Source of the DNA: an uncultured Sutterella sp.
GTDB taxonomy: Bacteria; Pseudomonadota; Gammaproteobacteria; Burkholderiales; Burkholderiaceae_F
Assembly (NCBI GenBank): GCA_900545275.1
Contig: UQYG01000006.1
Span: 62,001-126,000, forward strand
Reading direction: 5' to 3'
Length of the DNA stretch: 64,000 nucleotides
In this document: in pieces, positions 48,418 through 57,213 of the stretch
Layout of the letters: each line of letters starts with the position of its first letter
Numbering within the stretch: the stretch's first letter is position 1
Position numbers and translations under genes: made by a program
The notes under the pieces: model-generated
Database searches by the model: none
Told to the model about the DNA's origin: nothing
Seen by the model: the letters and a program-made list of their open reading frames with translations, nothing else

Positions 48418-49614
48418 ATGAAAGTGAAGACTCTTGAAGCGCTGGCGAAGTCCGGCGCCCTCCGTGGCCGTCGCGTTCTGATCCGCAGCGACCTCAATGC
48501 GCCGCACGATGCGGAAGGCCGCATCACGAACGAAGCCCGTCTTGTGGCGAGCGTTCCCGCCATCCGCATGGCGCTCGATGCGGGAGCGGCCGTCATGGTG
48601 ACGAGCCACCGCGGCCGTCCGACGGAAGGCACGCTCAATCCCGAAGACTCGCTCGCGGGCATCGCACGCCGCATGGGCGAACTTCTCGGCTGTGAGATGC
48701 CGCTCGTCGCCGATTGGGTCGACGGCGTCCAGATCGAACCGGGTCAGGTCGTGATGCTGGAAAACTGCCGCTGCAACGTCGGCGAAAAGAAGTGCGACGA
48801 ATCGCTCTCGAAGAAGTACGCCGCGCTCTGCGACGTCTTCGTCAACGACGCTTTCGGCACGGCGCATCGCGCCCAGGCTTCGACCGTGGGTGTCGCCCGC
48901 TACGCTGAAGTGGCCTGCGCCGGTCCCCTGATGGCCGCGGAAATCGATGCGCTCACGAAGGCCGTGGAAGAGGCCGCGCATCCGCTCGTCGCGATCGTCG
49001 GCGGCTCCAAGGTCTCGACGAAACTCACGATTCTCTCGAACCTCGCCGAAAAGGTCGATCAGCTCATCGTCGGGGGCGGCATCCTCAACACCTTCCTCCT
49101 TGCCGCCGGCAAGTCCGTCGGCAAGTCGCTCTGCGAACCCGACCTCGTCGACGAATGCCGCCGCGTGCTCGACATTCTCGCCAAGAAGGGCGCGAGCCTG
49201 CCGATGCCCGTCGACGTGGTGGTCGCCAAGGCCTTCGCCGAAGACGCCGAACACCGCGTCGCCGATGTCGACGACGTCCGTGAAGACGAGATGATTCTCG
49301 ACGTCGGTCCCAAGACCGCGGCGATGTTGGGCGACCTTCTGCGCAATGCCGGCACGATCGTCTGGAACGGCCCGGTCGGCGTCTTCGAAATGGCACCCTA
49401 TGCCGAAGGCACGAAGGCCCTTGCCGACGCAATCGCCGAAGCGACCGAACGCGGCGCCTTCTCGATTGCCGGCGGCGGCGACACGGTTGCGGCCGTTTCG
49501 AAGTTCGGCGTGGCCGACCGCGTGAGCTACATTTCGACGGGCGGCGGCGCCTTCCTGGAGTTCCTCGAGGGCAAGAAGCTCCCCGCCGTCGCGATTCTCG
49601 AAGAACGCGCCTGA
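48418..49614 (+). CDS. pgk: Phosphoglycerate kinase
   Basis: 398 residues from the ATG at 48418 with TAGAGGA upstream. '[12 protein letters not shown]' substrate region, '[10 protein letters not shown]', '[15 protein letters not shown]', '[12 protein letters not shown]' nucleotide site and '[15 protein letters not shown]', closing with '[17 protein letters not shown]'. Makes ATP from 1,3-bisphosphoglycerate, or runs backward in gluconeogenesis. Ends in a strong terminator; pyk and fba, which often follow in this order, are absent. Confidence 0.97.
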   Translation: MKVKTLEALAKSGALRGRRVLIRSDLNAPHDAEGRITNEARLVASVPAIRMALDAGAAVMVTSHRGRPTEGTLNPEDSLAGIARRMGELLGCEMPLVADWVDGVQIEPGQVVMLENCRCNVGEKKCDESLSKKYAALCDVFVNDAFGTAHRAQASTVGVARYAEVACAGPLMAAEIDALTKAVEEAAHPLVAIVGGSKVSTKLTILSNLAEKVDQLIVGGGILNTFLLAAGKSVGKSLCEPDLVDECRRVLDILAKKGASLPMPVDVVVAKAFAEDAEHRVADVDDVREDEMILDVGPKTAAMLGDLLRNAGTIVWNGPVGVFEMAPYAEGTKALADAIAEATERGAFSIAGGGDTVAAVSKFGVADRVSYISTGGGAFLEFLEGKKLPAVAILEERA

Positions 49615-49637
49615 CGCTTCAGATACACACGAAAACG

Positions 49638-49668
49638 AGGTTGCTCTCCAAGGGGAGAGCAACCTTTT
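49638..49668 (+). terminator. Rho-independent terminator after pgk
   Basis: Perfect 12-base stem (49638–49649 with 49654–49665, AGGTTGCTCTCC) and TTTTCTT tail. Ends the tkt–gap–pgk unit. Confidence 0.9.
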
Positions 49669-49705
49669 CTTGCATTGCTTCACCGAAAAAAAAAGAGAGA
49701 ACACA

Positions 49706-50944
49706 ATGAAGGAAAAGCTTCTTGAACGCTTTTTGCGTTACGTCGCCGTGACCTCGCAGAGCAACGCCAAGGCGGGCGTCGTGCCGAGCACCGAAGGCCA
49801 GCGCCGTCTTGCCGAACTCCTCGCGGAGGAACTGCGGGAACTCGGACTCGAAAAAATTGAAATCTCCGAAAAAAGCGTCCTCACGGCGCATTTGCCATCG
49901 AACCTGCCCACGGGCCGCAAAGCGGCGACCGTGGGTTGGGTCGCCCACCTCGACACGGTCGACGTGGCGCTCTCGCCTGACATCCATCCGCAGGTGATCC
50001 GCAATTATCAGGGCGGCGACATCTGTCTCAATGCGGAAAAGGACATTTGGCTTCGCACGGCGGATCATCCCGAAGTGAACGATTACATTGGCGACGATCT
50101 CGTCGTGACCGACGGCACGAGCGTGCTCGGCGCCGACAACAAGTCGGCCATCGCCAATATCATGACGAGCCTTGAGACGGTCATCCGCGAAAACCGTCCT
50201 CACGGCGACCTCTATGTCGCGTTCGTGCCCGACGAAGAAATCGGTCTTCTCGGCGCGAAGGCCATGGACTTCACAAAGTTCCCCGTGGACTACGCCTATA
50301 CGATCGACTGCTGTGCGGTGGGCGAAGTCGTCTATGAAACCTTCAACGCGGGCGGCGCCACGCTTTCGATCCGCGGCGTAACGGCGCATCCGATGAGTTC
50401 CAAGGGCGTCCTCGTCAATCCGGCGCTCGTTGCGACGGACTTCATCAACATGCTCGACCGCGGCAGCACGCCCGAGTGCACTGAAGGGACGGAAGGTTTC
50501 GTATGGGTGAACGGTATTCAGGCCACGCCCGCCGCCGCCACCGTGTCAGTGAAGATCCGCGACCACAACAAGGAGGGCTACGAAGCGAAGAAACGCTTGA
50601 TCGCTAGTGCCGTTGAATACTTGAAGGTCCGTCACCCGAAGGCGAAGATCGAACTCAAGATGTCGGACGTGTACGGCAACATCGCCGACGCGATCAGCGA
50701 CGAAAACCGCGGTTGCATCGATCTTTTGTACCGGGCGCTTGAGGAGACCGGCGTCAAGGCCAAGACCATCGCGATGCGCGGCGGCACGGACGGCTCCTTC
50801 ATCTCCACCAAGGGGATTCCCACGCCCAACTACTTCACGGGCGGTCTCAACTTCCACAGCCACTGCGAGTTCCTCCCGCTCGGCGCCATGGAAAAGAGTA
50901 CGAAGGTCACTCTGAAGCTGATCGATCTCATCGCGGCCGCCTGA
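49706..50944 (+). CDS. pepT: Tripeptidase (peptidase T)
   Basis: 412 residues from the ATG at 49706, preceded by AAAAGAGAGA; an in-frame start at 49670 lies in the terminator tail. M20 dizinc peptidase: 'WVAHLDTVDVA' (zinc His/Asp), 'LGADNKSAIANIM' (bridging Asp), 'PDEEIGLLGAKAMDF' (catalytic Glu pair), and 'NFHSHCEFLPLGAM' (last zinc His). Releases the N-terminal residue from tripeptides; PepT is often induced without oxygen, which would suit an anaerobic host-associated life. Confidence 0.95.
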   Translation: MKEKLLERFLRYVAVTSQSNAKAGVVPSTEGQRRLAELLAEELRELGLEKIEISEKSVLTAHLPSNLPTGRKAATVGWVAHLDTVDVALSPDIHPQVIRNYQGGDICLNAEKDIWLRTADHPEVNDYIGDDLVVTDGTSVLGADNKSAIANIMTSLETVIRENRPHGDLYVAFVPDEEIGLLGAKAMDFTKFPVDYAYTIDCCAVGEVVYETFNAGGATLSIRGVTAHPMSSKGVLVNPALVATDFINMLDRGSTPECTEGTEGFVWVNGIQATPAAATVSVKIRDHNKEGYEAKKRLIASAVEYLKVRHPKAKIELKMSDVYGNIADAISDENRGCIDLLYRALEETGVKAKTIAMRGGTDGSFISTKGIPTPNYFTGGLNFHSHCEFLPLGAMEKSTKVTLKLIDLIAAA

Positions 50945-50952
50945 TCCGCGAA

Positions 50953-50982
50953 GGACGGACGGCATAAAGATTCCGTCCGTCC
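50953..50982 (+). terminator. Terminator after pepT
   Basis: GGACGGACGG (50953–50962) and CCGTCCGTCC (50973–50982) around a ten-base A-rich loop, followed by TCATTCGATTCTTTTC. Confidence 0.7.
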
Positions 50983-51144
50983 TCATTCGATTCTTTTCGG
51001 GCATGGGACGGCATGCCCGAAACGCATTGGCGAAAGACGGTCTCGTTTTGGCAAAATACATCCGAACCGTCTTTTGCTTTTTCATTGAATCGGACGGAGC
51101 CGAAGCAGAAAACGTTGAACGGCCCCGCCGGTTTGCTTCCATTC

Positions 51145-51813
51145 ATGTCGTCCGCTTTGCTCGACCTCTTCGTCGACTCCTTCTGGCAGATTCTCCTGCC
51201 GGGGTTGACCGTCACCGTTCCGCTCACGATCCTCGCCTTTTCGGGCGCTCTGGTGATCGCGGTGATTGTGGCGCTCGTGCAGTTCGCGCGGGTGCCGGTC
51301 TTGAAGGATCTCGCGCGCCTCTACATCTGGGTGACGCGCGGTACGCCGCTTCTCGTTCAGCTCTTCGTCGTCTTCTACGGTCTTCCCCACGCGGGCTTTC
51401 TGATCGATCCCTTCGTGGCCGCGGTCGTCGTCTTCGCCGTGAACGAAGGGGCCTACTGCGCCGAAACGATCCGCGCCGCGCTCGAATCCGTCCCGACGGG
51501 ACAGCTCGAGGCGGGGCTTTGCTCGGGGCTTTCCTATCTGCAGGTGATGCGCCACATCGTCCTGCCGCAGGCCTTCCGTACGGCTTTCCCTACGCTCGGA
51601 AACTCCCTCATCGCCATGGTGAAGGACACGTCGCTTGCCGCCAATATCACGGTGACGGAAATGTTCATGACGACGCAGCGCATCGTGGCCCGAACGTACG
51701 AGCCGCTCCTCCTCTACGTCGAGGTGGGCCTCATTTATCTTCTCTTCTGCACGGTACTCACCAAGGTGCAGAGTTACGGCGAGAAACGCCTGCGTACATA
51801 CGAAAAGCGTTGA
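51145..51813 (+). CDS. Polar amino-acid ABC transporter permease (HisM/GlnP type)
   Basis: 222 residues from the ATG at 51145; the frame opens at 51013 but the added 44 residues are hydrophilic and unconserved. Membrane permease of the His/Glu/Gln/Arg/opine family: 'YIWVTRGTPLLVQLFVVFYGLP' and the EAA loop 'VPTGQLEAGLCSGLSYLQVMRHIVLPQAFRTAFPTLGN' region, with 'MVKDTSLAANIT'. Leads an operon with the ATPase and binding lipoprotein. A small hairpin (50999–51018) lies in its leader. Confidence 0.93.
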   Translation: MSSALLDLFVDSFWQILLPGLTVTVPLTILAFSGALVIAVIVALVQFARVPVLKDLARLYIWVTRGTPLLVQLFVVFYGLPHAGFLIDPFVAAVVVFAVNEGAYCAETIRAALESVPTGQLEAGLCSGLSYLQVMRHIVLPQAFRTAFPTLGNSLIAMVKDTSLAANITVTEMFMTTQRIVARTYEPLLLYVEVGLIYLLFCTVLTKVQSYGEKRLRTYEKR

Positions 51814-51820
51814 GGGTAAC

Positions 51821-52585
51821 ATGCTTCACCTGGAGAATCTCCACAAGTCCTTCGGTTCGACCGAGGTGCTCCACGGCGTGAGTCTCGACGCCCGAAAGGG
51901 CGAGGTCGTCGCCGTGATCGGGCCGAGTGGCTCGGGAAAGACGACGCTTCTGCGCTGTCTGAACGGACTCGAGATGTCTGACGCGGGCCGCCTCACGATT
52001 GCGGGGACGAGCTACGATCTTGCGCATCTCGCAAGGCGAGAAGTGCTGGCGCTTCGCAAGCGAACGGCCTTCGTCTTTCAGAATTTCAATCTCTTTCTCA
52101 ACCATACGGTTCTTGAGAACGTGACGTTGGGGCCGGTCGTTGGGCACGGGATGAAACTCGAAGCGGCGCGCGAGCGCGCCCGGGCGTTGCTTGCACGCGT
52201 CGGTCTCGAAGGGCGCGACGACGACTATCCGAACGAACTCTCAGGCGGTCAGCAGCAGCGCGTCGCCATTGCGCGGGCGCTTGCGACCGATCCCGCGGTG
52301 ATCTACTTTGACGAGCCCACGTCGGCTCTCGACGCCGAGTGGACGGACGACATGCACGAACTCCTGCGCGGCGTCGCAGGTCAGGGGACGACGATGGTGG
52401 TCGTCACGCATGCACTGGACTTTGCCCGAAGCGTCTCGGATCGGGTGGTCTTCATGGAGGCGGGCCGCGTGGTGGAGACGGGCGAGACGGAAACTTTCTT
52501 CACTTCGCCCAAAACGGCGAGAACCCGGGCCTTTTTGGACTCGGAAAAGACGCAGGACGGAAACAACGATAAGGAAGGAAAATGA
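51821..52585 (+). CDS. Polar amino-acid ABC transporter ATPase (GlnQ/TcyN type)
   Basis: 254 residues. Walker A GPSGSGKTT at 34–42, Q-loop 'FVFQNFNLFLNHTVLENV', signature '[16 protein letters not shown]', Walker B 'VIYFDEPTSALD', switch His in 'VVTHALDFARSVSD'. Drives the adjacent permease. Starts 7 bases after the permease stop and overlaps the binding-protein start by four bases. Confidence 0.95.
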   Translation: MLHLENLHKSFGSTEVLHGVSLDARKGEVVAVIGPSGSGKTTLLRCLNGLEMSDAGRLTIAGTSYDLAHLARREVLALRKRTAFVFQNFNLFLNHTVLENVTLGPVVGHGMKLEAARERARALLARVGLEGRDDDYPNELSGGQQQRVAIARALATDPAVIYFDEPTSALDAEWTDDMHELLRGVAGQGTTMVVVTHALDFARSVSDRVVFMEAGRVVETGETETFFTSPKTARTRAFLDSEKTQDGNNDKEGK

Positions 52586-53406
52586 CGAAACGAAAAATCG
52601 AATTGTGGATGGCCGCGGGGCTTTGCGCCCTGACGCTAGGAGGGTGCTCCGACAATGGAGCCGACGACAAGGGGGCGGGTGCGGATCGGCTTGCCGACAT
52701 CCGCGCGCGCGGCAAGATCGTGATCGCCATGGAGGGCACCTGGGCGCCCTGGACCTATCATGATGAAAAGGGGGTTTTGACGGGTTACGACGTGGAAGTG
52801 GGCCGCAAGATTGCCGAGAAAATCGGCGTGAAGGCCGAATTCGTCGAGGGCAAGTGGGACGGGCTTTTGGCTGGTCTTGACGCCGGACGGTACGACCTCA
52901 TGATCAACGGCGTCGACGTGACGCCCGAGCGCGCCAAGGTGTACGACTTCTCCGACCCCTACGCGTACAACCGCATGGTCGTGATCGTGGACGGCAACCG
53001 AACCGACATCGACTCCATGGCGGATCTGAAGGGAAAGAGCACTGCCAACACGATTTCGAGCACCTACGCAGAGGAAGCCGAAAAGCACGGCGCCAAGGTG
53101 ACCGGAGTGGACGACCTCAATCAGACGTTTGAACTGCTCCTGAGCGGACGCATCGATGCGACCCTCAACTCCGAAGTGACCTTCTACGACTATCTGCGCG
53201 CGCATCCCGACGCCCGCATCAAGATTGCGGCCGTTTCGGAAAACGTGACGGAAGTGGCCATTCCCCTCCGAAAAGGCGAAGCCACCGCGTCGCTTCGCGC
53301 CGTCGTGAACGAGACGATCAAGGAAATGCGCGAATCGGGAGAACTCGCCTCGCTCTCAAAGCGCTTCTTCGGAACCGACATTTCGACCCCCGCCGCCAAG
53401 CCTTGA
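52582..53406 (+). CDS. Amino-acid-binding lipoprotein, probably cystine
   Basis: 274 residues. Lipoprotein signal with lipobox LGGC (Cys22), then a family 3 solute-binding protein: 'IVIAMEGTWAPWTYHDEKG', 'GYDVEVGRKIAEKIGVKAEFV', 'MINGVDVTPERAKVYDFSDPY', 'STANTISSTYAEEAEKHGA' and 'LLLSGRIDATLNSEVTFYDYL'. The latter two blocks resemble the cystine-binding FliY/TcyJ group more than glutamine or arginine binders. Cystine is the best guess; other polar amino acids remain possible. It is anchored to the inner or outer membrane face. Confidence 0.9.
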   Translation: MTKRKIELWMAAGLCALTLGGCSDNGADDKGAGADRLADIRARGKIVIAMEGTWAPWTYHDEKGVLTGYDVEVGRKIAEKIGVKAEFVEGKWDGLLAGLDAGRYDLMINGVDVTPERAKVYDFSDPYAYNRMVVIVDGNRTDIDSMADLKGKSTANTISSTYAEEAEKHGAKVTGVDDLNQTFELLLSGRIDATLNSEVTFYDYLRAHPDARIKIAAVSENVTEVAIPLRKGEATASLRAVVNETIKEMRESGELASLSKRFFGTDISTPAAKP

Positions 53407-53420
53407 GACGCAAAACAGGC

Positions 53421-53460
53421 AAAAAAAATGAAGAGCCGCAAGGAAAACCCTGCGGTTCTT
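53421..53460. terminator. Bidirectional terminator between the ABC operon and tmRNA
   Basis: AAGAGCCGCA (53431–53440) pairs with TGCGGTTCTT (53451–53460) with one G·T. On the minus strand eight T residues follow (53421–53428), ending the tmRNA transcript; on the plus strand TTCTTTC follows. Confidence 0.85.
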
Positions 53461-53468
53461 TCGGTATT

Positions 53469-53830
53469 TGGTGGAGGCGGCGGGAGTTGAACCCGCGTCC
53501 GGAAACCTTTTTCTGTTGGTTCTACATGCTTAGCCGAATGATTTGGATCTTGTCCGCAACCCTGCCGATCGGCGGGCCGATTGCGGACCAGTCGCCTAGA
53601 TTTCGGGCCCGCATCGGCGACGCCTGCGGAACCTAGACTCTGTCAGATGATGCTGCCGTCAGTTGCCTGACCCGGCCCAGAGACCAGCCGGCGCAGCACC
53701 TCGCCAATTAGGCGGCGAGGGCGAAACGCTTGTTGTTGGCGTTTATTGGTTTGCAGCGGATTTACGAGGTGACTGCACCTCGACATGCCCCATACAGCGT
53801 CCGCGTCCCCGTCGAAACCAAGGCGCCCCC
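53469..53830 (-). ncRNA. ssrA: Transfer-messenger RNA (tmRNA)
   Basis: 362 bases on the minus strand, one-piece tmRNA. The 5' end GGGGGCG pairs with CGCCTCC before the encoded ACCA, keeping the G3·U pair needed for alanine charging; 'GGTTCGACGGGG'-like D-loop region and T-arm 'GGGTTCAACTCCCGCC' are present. The tag frame runs 53740 to 53708 (minus), resume codon GCC, encoding ANNKRFALAA and stop TAA, so the added tag is AANNKRFALAA. It ends in the usual ALAA degron for ClpXP. Pseudoknot-forming repeats lie on both sides. Rescues stalled ribosomes with SmpB. Confidence 0.97.
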
Positions 53831-53897
53831 GTATGTGGATTTGGAAGTATAGGGAAGATGCGCGCAAAAAGCAAACCGCATCGAGCGCGACAGTGCT

Positions 53898-54572
53898 TCA
53901 AAATGTGGCGCCGTGAATGATCGCCCAGGTCGAAAGATCTTCCGGCGTTTCGGCGATGAAGTTCGCTCCCCAACTTTCGACGGCCGTGTGGATGTAGCCC
54001 CAGGCGCAGGCGGCGCAGGGAATCGAGGCGGCTTTGGCCGCTTCGACGTCGCGCGGGTCGTCGCCCGCGTAAAACGTCCCGTGCGGGTCGGCCTGCAGAA
54101 TCTCCATGGCGGTCAGAAGCATCGAGGGGGAGGGCTTCATGGTGCAGCCCTCGTGGTCGCTGCCGATCATGATGTCGAGATACTTCATGAGGCCGAGTCG
54201 TTCGCAAAGGGGGTGCGCAAGGGGTTCCACCTTGTTCGTGACGACGCCGAGCCGCCAACCGCTCTCTCGGAGCGTGCGGAGCATTTCTTCGACGCCCGTA
54301 TAGAGTTTCGACCCCGTGAAGCCCGATTCGCCGTAGTGGCGCAGGAAACGCTCCCTGCGGTCCGCAAAGGTTGGGTCGTCGCGATCGATTCCATAGGCGG
54401 CGCGAAGAAGCCCCGGGGCGCCTTTGCTCGCGTAGATGCGGATCGCTTCGTAGGGAACGGGAGAGAGACCTTCGTCGCGGCGCGTCTCGTTGATGGCCGC
54501 CACGAGGTCGGGGGCCGAATCCACGAGCGTTCCGTCCAGATCAAAGAGAAAAGTGGGGGCTTTGTCGGACAT
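53898..54572 (-). CDS. gph: Phosphoglycolate phosphatase-like HAD hydrolase
   Basis: 224 residues from the ATG at 54572; an in-frame TTG at 54593 is less likely. HAD motif I 'FLFDLDGTLVDSAPDLV' (nucleophile Asp11, acid Asp13), motif II 'GVVTNKVEP', motif III Lys in 'GCTMKPSPSMLL', and motif IV 'YAGDDPRDVEAAKAA'. Removes phosphate from 2-phosphoglycolate. Downstream of ompA; ubiG, usually between them, is missing. Confidence 0.9.
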   Translation of the reverse strand: MSDKAPTFLFDLDGTLVDSAPDLVAAINETRRDEGLSPVPYEAIRIYASKGAPGLLRAAYGIDRDDPTFADRRERFLRHYGESGFTGSKLYTGVEEMLRTLRESGWRLGVVTNKVEPLAHPLCERLGLMKYLDIMIGSDHEGCTMKPSPSMLLTAMEILQADPHGTFYAGDDPRDVEAAKAASIPCAACAWGYIHTAVESWGANFIAETPEDLSTWAIIHGATF

Positions 54573-54660
54573 GATGGAAGAGTTGATTCGCAAACGCCGG
54601 AAGGGAGCCGGCGAACGTAGGCTAGTGTAGTGGAAAACGGGACGCTCGGCGCAAGGATAC

Positions 54661-54687
54661 GAAAAGGCCCCCGACGAATCGGGGGCC
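54661..54687 (-). terminator. Terminator after ompA
   Basis: GGCCCCCGA (54666–54674), loop CGAA, TCGGGGGCC (54679–54687), followed on the minus strand by TTTTC. Confidence 0.8.
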
Positions 54688-54712
54688 CTCGATCAGATCT
54701 CAGCGATCGGGA

Positions 54713-55369
54713 TTATTCCGCAGGACGGGTGCCCGAGACTTCGACCACCGCGCGGCGGTTCGGAGCCAGACACTGGACGAGCTGACGGAAGTTCTTGATT
54801 TCACCGTTTCGGGTCGGATCCGGGCAGTTGACGACCGGGTCGGCTTCGCCGCGGCCTTCGGCCTGGATCAGGGAGGCGTCGACACCCTTCGAAACGAGGT
54901 AAGCCTTCACGGATTCGGCACGACGCTGCGAGAGTTCGAGGTTGAACTTGTCGGAACCGATGCGGTCGGCATAACCCGTCGTAAGGATGACTTCAACGTC
55001 CACGCCGGCGATCTTCGAAACGAGTTCGTCAAGGGCGGCTTCACCTTCAGCCTTGAGGTCGGCTTTGTTGTAGGCAAAGAGCGTATCGGCCGAGAGCGTC
55101 ACCTTTTCCGGAGCCTTTTCGACGACCGGAGCGGGTTCAACGCAGGCTTCGCCGAGAATGTCGGCGTCGCAGTTGCAGCCGTCACCGCTCGCCTGAGCGA
55201 GGGCGGGGGTCCAGAAACCGGTACGGTAGCAGAGACCGTAGCCGGACTTGACGATCTTGCCGTCGGAGGAATGGACGTAGGGGCTCACCTGTTCGGCCGA
55301 CATGGCGGCGCCGGAAACGGCAAGCATAAGCGCAGCAACGATGCCGCTAAGTTTGACGGAGGTCTTCAT
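54713..55369 (-). CDS. OmpA-family outer-membrane protein
   Basis: 218 residues from the ATG at 55369. Signal peptide cleaved after 'AAMSA' near residue 24, a Cys-containing N-terminal region ('KSGYGLCYRTGFWTPALAQASG') typical of the small OmpA of Burkholderiales, then an OmpA C-terminal domain (about 90–215) with 'TTGYADRIGSDKFNLELSQRRAESVKAYLVSKG' region, whose Asp and Arg bind diaminopimelate. It tethers the outer membrane to peptidoglycan. There is no N-terminal β-barrel, so it is anchored another way or is periplasmic. Gene lies between mtaD-like and gph. Confidence 0.9.
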   Translation of the reverse strand: MKTSVKLSGIVAALMLAVSGAAMSAEQVSPYVHSSDGKIVKSGYGLCYRTGFWTPALAQASGDGCNCDADILGEACVEPAPVVEKAPEKVTLSADTLFAYNKADLKAEGEAALDELVSKIAGVDVEVILTTGYADRIGSDKFNLELSQRRAESVKAYLVSKGVDASLIQAEGRGEADPVVNCPDPTRNGEIKNFRQLVQCLAPNRRAVVEVSGTRPAE

Positions 55370-55481
55370 AAACACACATCCTTTATTGTTAAATGCAAAA
55401 GCCTTATCGATTGTGGTACGGACTACAAATCACCGGCAGTGCTGGATACGTCGGGGGACTCCGTAAAAACTCTTGGAGATT

Positions 55482-55515
55482 CTCCAACGGAAAGAATGGG
55501 AATTCTTCATTGGAG
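55482..55515. other. Two-part inverted repeat upstream of ompA
   Basis: CTCCAA/TTGGAG outer arms (55482–55487, 55510–55515) and AAAGAAT/AATTCTT-type inner arms form a hairpin with a small internal loop. It lies in the 242-base gap between ompA and the MtaD-like gene. This stretch is AT-richer than its surroundings and contains no gene that I can see. Confidence 0.4.
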
Positions 55516-55611
55516 AGTATAGAGGATCCGCCCGACGAAGTCAGCGCACCCCAATCGTTTGAAGGAAAATTCTCAGGGAAAATGCCGATAAAAGCTTCTC
55601 TTTGTGAAGCA

Positions 55612-56937
55612 TTAAAGGCGCGCCGCCCAACGCTTTGCGGCTTCCCGCACGGCTTCGGAGGCGTCGGCGCCGTCGTAACGAATCGTTGCCTTTTTCTCTA
55701 CTAGGAGGCGCCCCGCCACCCACACGTGGGTAACGTGTTCTCGCCCCGAAGCATAGAGAAGCTGCGCGGCGGGATCGAGCACCGGAAGACTTTCTACGCT
55801 CGAAAGGTCGACGGCGACGAGGTCGGCGGCCTTGCCCGCTTCGAGCGAGCCGATTTCATGGTCGAGATGCAGGGCGCGTGCACCGCCGAGGGTGGCCGCC
55901 TCAAGCATGTCGGCGACCGTCGCGCTCGTCGTGTCGCCCGCGACCGCCTTGGCGAGCATTCCCGCGATGCGCGTGTCGCCGAGCAGGTCGAGCTTGTCGT
56001 TCGAAGCGGCGCCGTCCGTTCCGATCCCGACGTTTACCCCCGCTTTGAGGAGCTTCACCACGGGCGCGAAGCCCGAGGCGAGCTTCAGGTTCGAGGCCGG
56101 ACAGTGGCACATCGAGCAGTTCCGTTCGGCAAGAAGCGCGATTTCCTCGTCGTTGAAGTGCACGCCGTGCACGGCGATGAGACGGTCGTTCACGAGTCCG
56201 AGGCGGTCAAGCCGCGCGAGCGGGCGTACGCCGTGGTCGCGTACGGAGTCCGACACCTCGACGGCCGTTTCGTGCACGTGCATGTGTACGGGGAGGCGGT
56301 AGCGCTCGGAAATTTCCGCGCAGCGGCGAAGAGAGTCGTCCGACACCGTGTAGGGAGCGTGCGGGGCCACCGTCGCCGTGACGAGGGGGTCGCCCTCGTC
56401 GCGCACGGCCCGAATCGTGTCCTCCATTTTTTCGAAGTATTCGTCGTCGCTTTTGGCGTAGGCCGAGGGAAAGCCGATGATGAAGGCCGACACGGCGGCG
56501 CGCAGTCCCGCGCGGCGAAGGCCGCGGGCCGCAGAGAGCGGGAAGAAGTAGTGGTCCGACGTCGTAGTGATGCCGCCCGAGAGCATTTCCAGACCGGCGA
56601 GCCACGAACCTTCCTCGACGAATTCGGGGCTCATGAGCTTGCCTTCGGCCGGCCAGATCTTGGTCGTGAGCCAGTCCATGAGCGGCAGGTCTGCGCCGAG
56701 GCCTCGCACGAGATTCATCGCCGCGTGGCTGTGCAGATTCACGAAGCCCGGCAAAAGAATGTGCCCGGGCAGGGAGACGAAGCGGGCTTCGGGGTGGCGC
56801 GCACGAGCCTCTTCTCTCGGCAAAAGGGCTTCGATGCGGTCTCCCCGCATGACGAGGCTGTAGCCGGCGTGGAGAACATTTTTCGGCACGATCGGCAAAA
56901 TCCAATCGGGTTCGAGAACGGTGTAGAGAGTGTCCAT
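55612..56937 (-). CDS. TRZ/ATZ-family amidohydrolase (methylthioadenosine/S-adenosylhomocysteine deaminase-like)
   Basis: 441 residues from the ATG at 56937; the frame stays open far upstream on the strand opposite gyrA, but conserved sequence starts here. Metal-dependent amidohydrolase: His69 and His71 in 'VNLHSHAAMN', 'TATVAPHAPYTVSDD' (third His), 'LPVHMHVHETAVEV' (substrate and metal His), and 'VGIGTDGAASNDKLDLLGD' (metal Asp). Motifs fit the MtaD/SAH deaminase group, which sits near gyrA in many Burkholderiales. Substrate is inferred. Confidence 0.9.
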   Translation of the reverse strand: MDTLYTVLEPDWILPIVPKNVLHAGYSLVMRGDRIEALLPREEARARHPEARFVSLPGHILLPGFVNLHSHAAMNLVRGLGADLPLMDWLTTKIWPAEGKLMSPEFVEEGSWLAGLEMLSGGITTTSDHYFFPLSAARGLRRAGLRAAVSAFIIGFPSAYAKSDDEYFEKMEDTIRAVRDEGDPLVTATVAPHAPYTVSDDSLRRCAEISERYRLPVHMHVHETAVEVSDSVRDHGVRPLARLDRLGLVNDRLIAVHGVHFNDEEIALLAERNCSMCHCPASNLKLASGFAPVVKLLKAGVNVGIGTDGAASNDKLDLLGDTRIAGMLAKAVAGDTTSATVADMLEAATLGGARALHLDHEIGSLEAGKAADLVAVDLSSVESLPVLDPAAQLLYASGREHVTHVWVAGRLLVEKKATIRYDGADASEAVREAAKRWAARL

Positions 56938-56966
56938 GATGCAAAAGAGAAAGAAATCGTTGCGGC

Positions 56967-56975
56967 ATTCTAACA
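56967..56975 (-). promoter_or_regulatory. Candidate extended -10 promoter for the MtaD-like gene
   Basis: On the minus strand TGTTAGAAT fits TGnTAnnnT, 30 bases before the start. It is 20 bases from, and divergent to, the gyrA element. Confidence 0.4.
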
Positions 56976-56994
56976 AGGCAACGAAGCGCCATCC

Positions 56995-57003
56995 TGATAC
57001 AAT
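56995..57003 (+). promoter_or_regulatory. Candidate extended -10 promoter for gyrA
   Basis: TGATACAAT, identical to the proS element at 18706. No –35 match. It implies a transcript leader of about 205 bases before the gyrA ATG. Confidence 0.45.
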
Positions 57004-57009
57004 AGACGA

Positions 57010-57213
57010 TCTCTCGTTTTTCGGCGCCGCGCCCTCCGACGTGCTCGGACGACGGGCCGCCGCGTGCGCCCGCCCAGGCGCCTTCCGGACGAGTCGTCCG
57101 AAGAACAACGAACAGACCGTTTGCCGCGGGACGCTCCGACTGTACGGAGGAGTCCGTTCCGGCCGAGAGGGCAAAAAACGGCTTTCTTCAATACATTCAC
57201 TGAGGCTTTCCGA
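57010..57213 (+). other. Long GC-rich structured leader of gyrA
   Basis: About 200 bases with several short inverted repeats, including CGGACG-AGT-CGTCCG near 57089–57103 and a nested GGAC/GTCC with CTCCG/CGGAG near 57127–57152. It encodes no conserved peptide. It may be a regulatory leader or simply an untranslated spacer. Confidence 0.4.

Noticed and set aside
54713..55369. OmpA-domain protein considered as Pal
   Set aside because: No lipobox cysteine at the signal cleavage site and a Cys-rich spacer typical of the Burkholderiales OmpA group; Pal should be a lipoprotein next to tolB.
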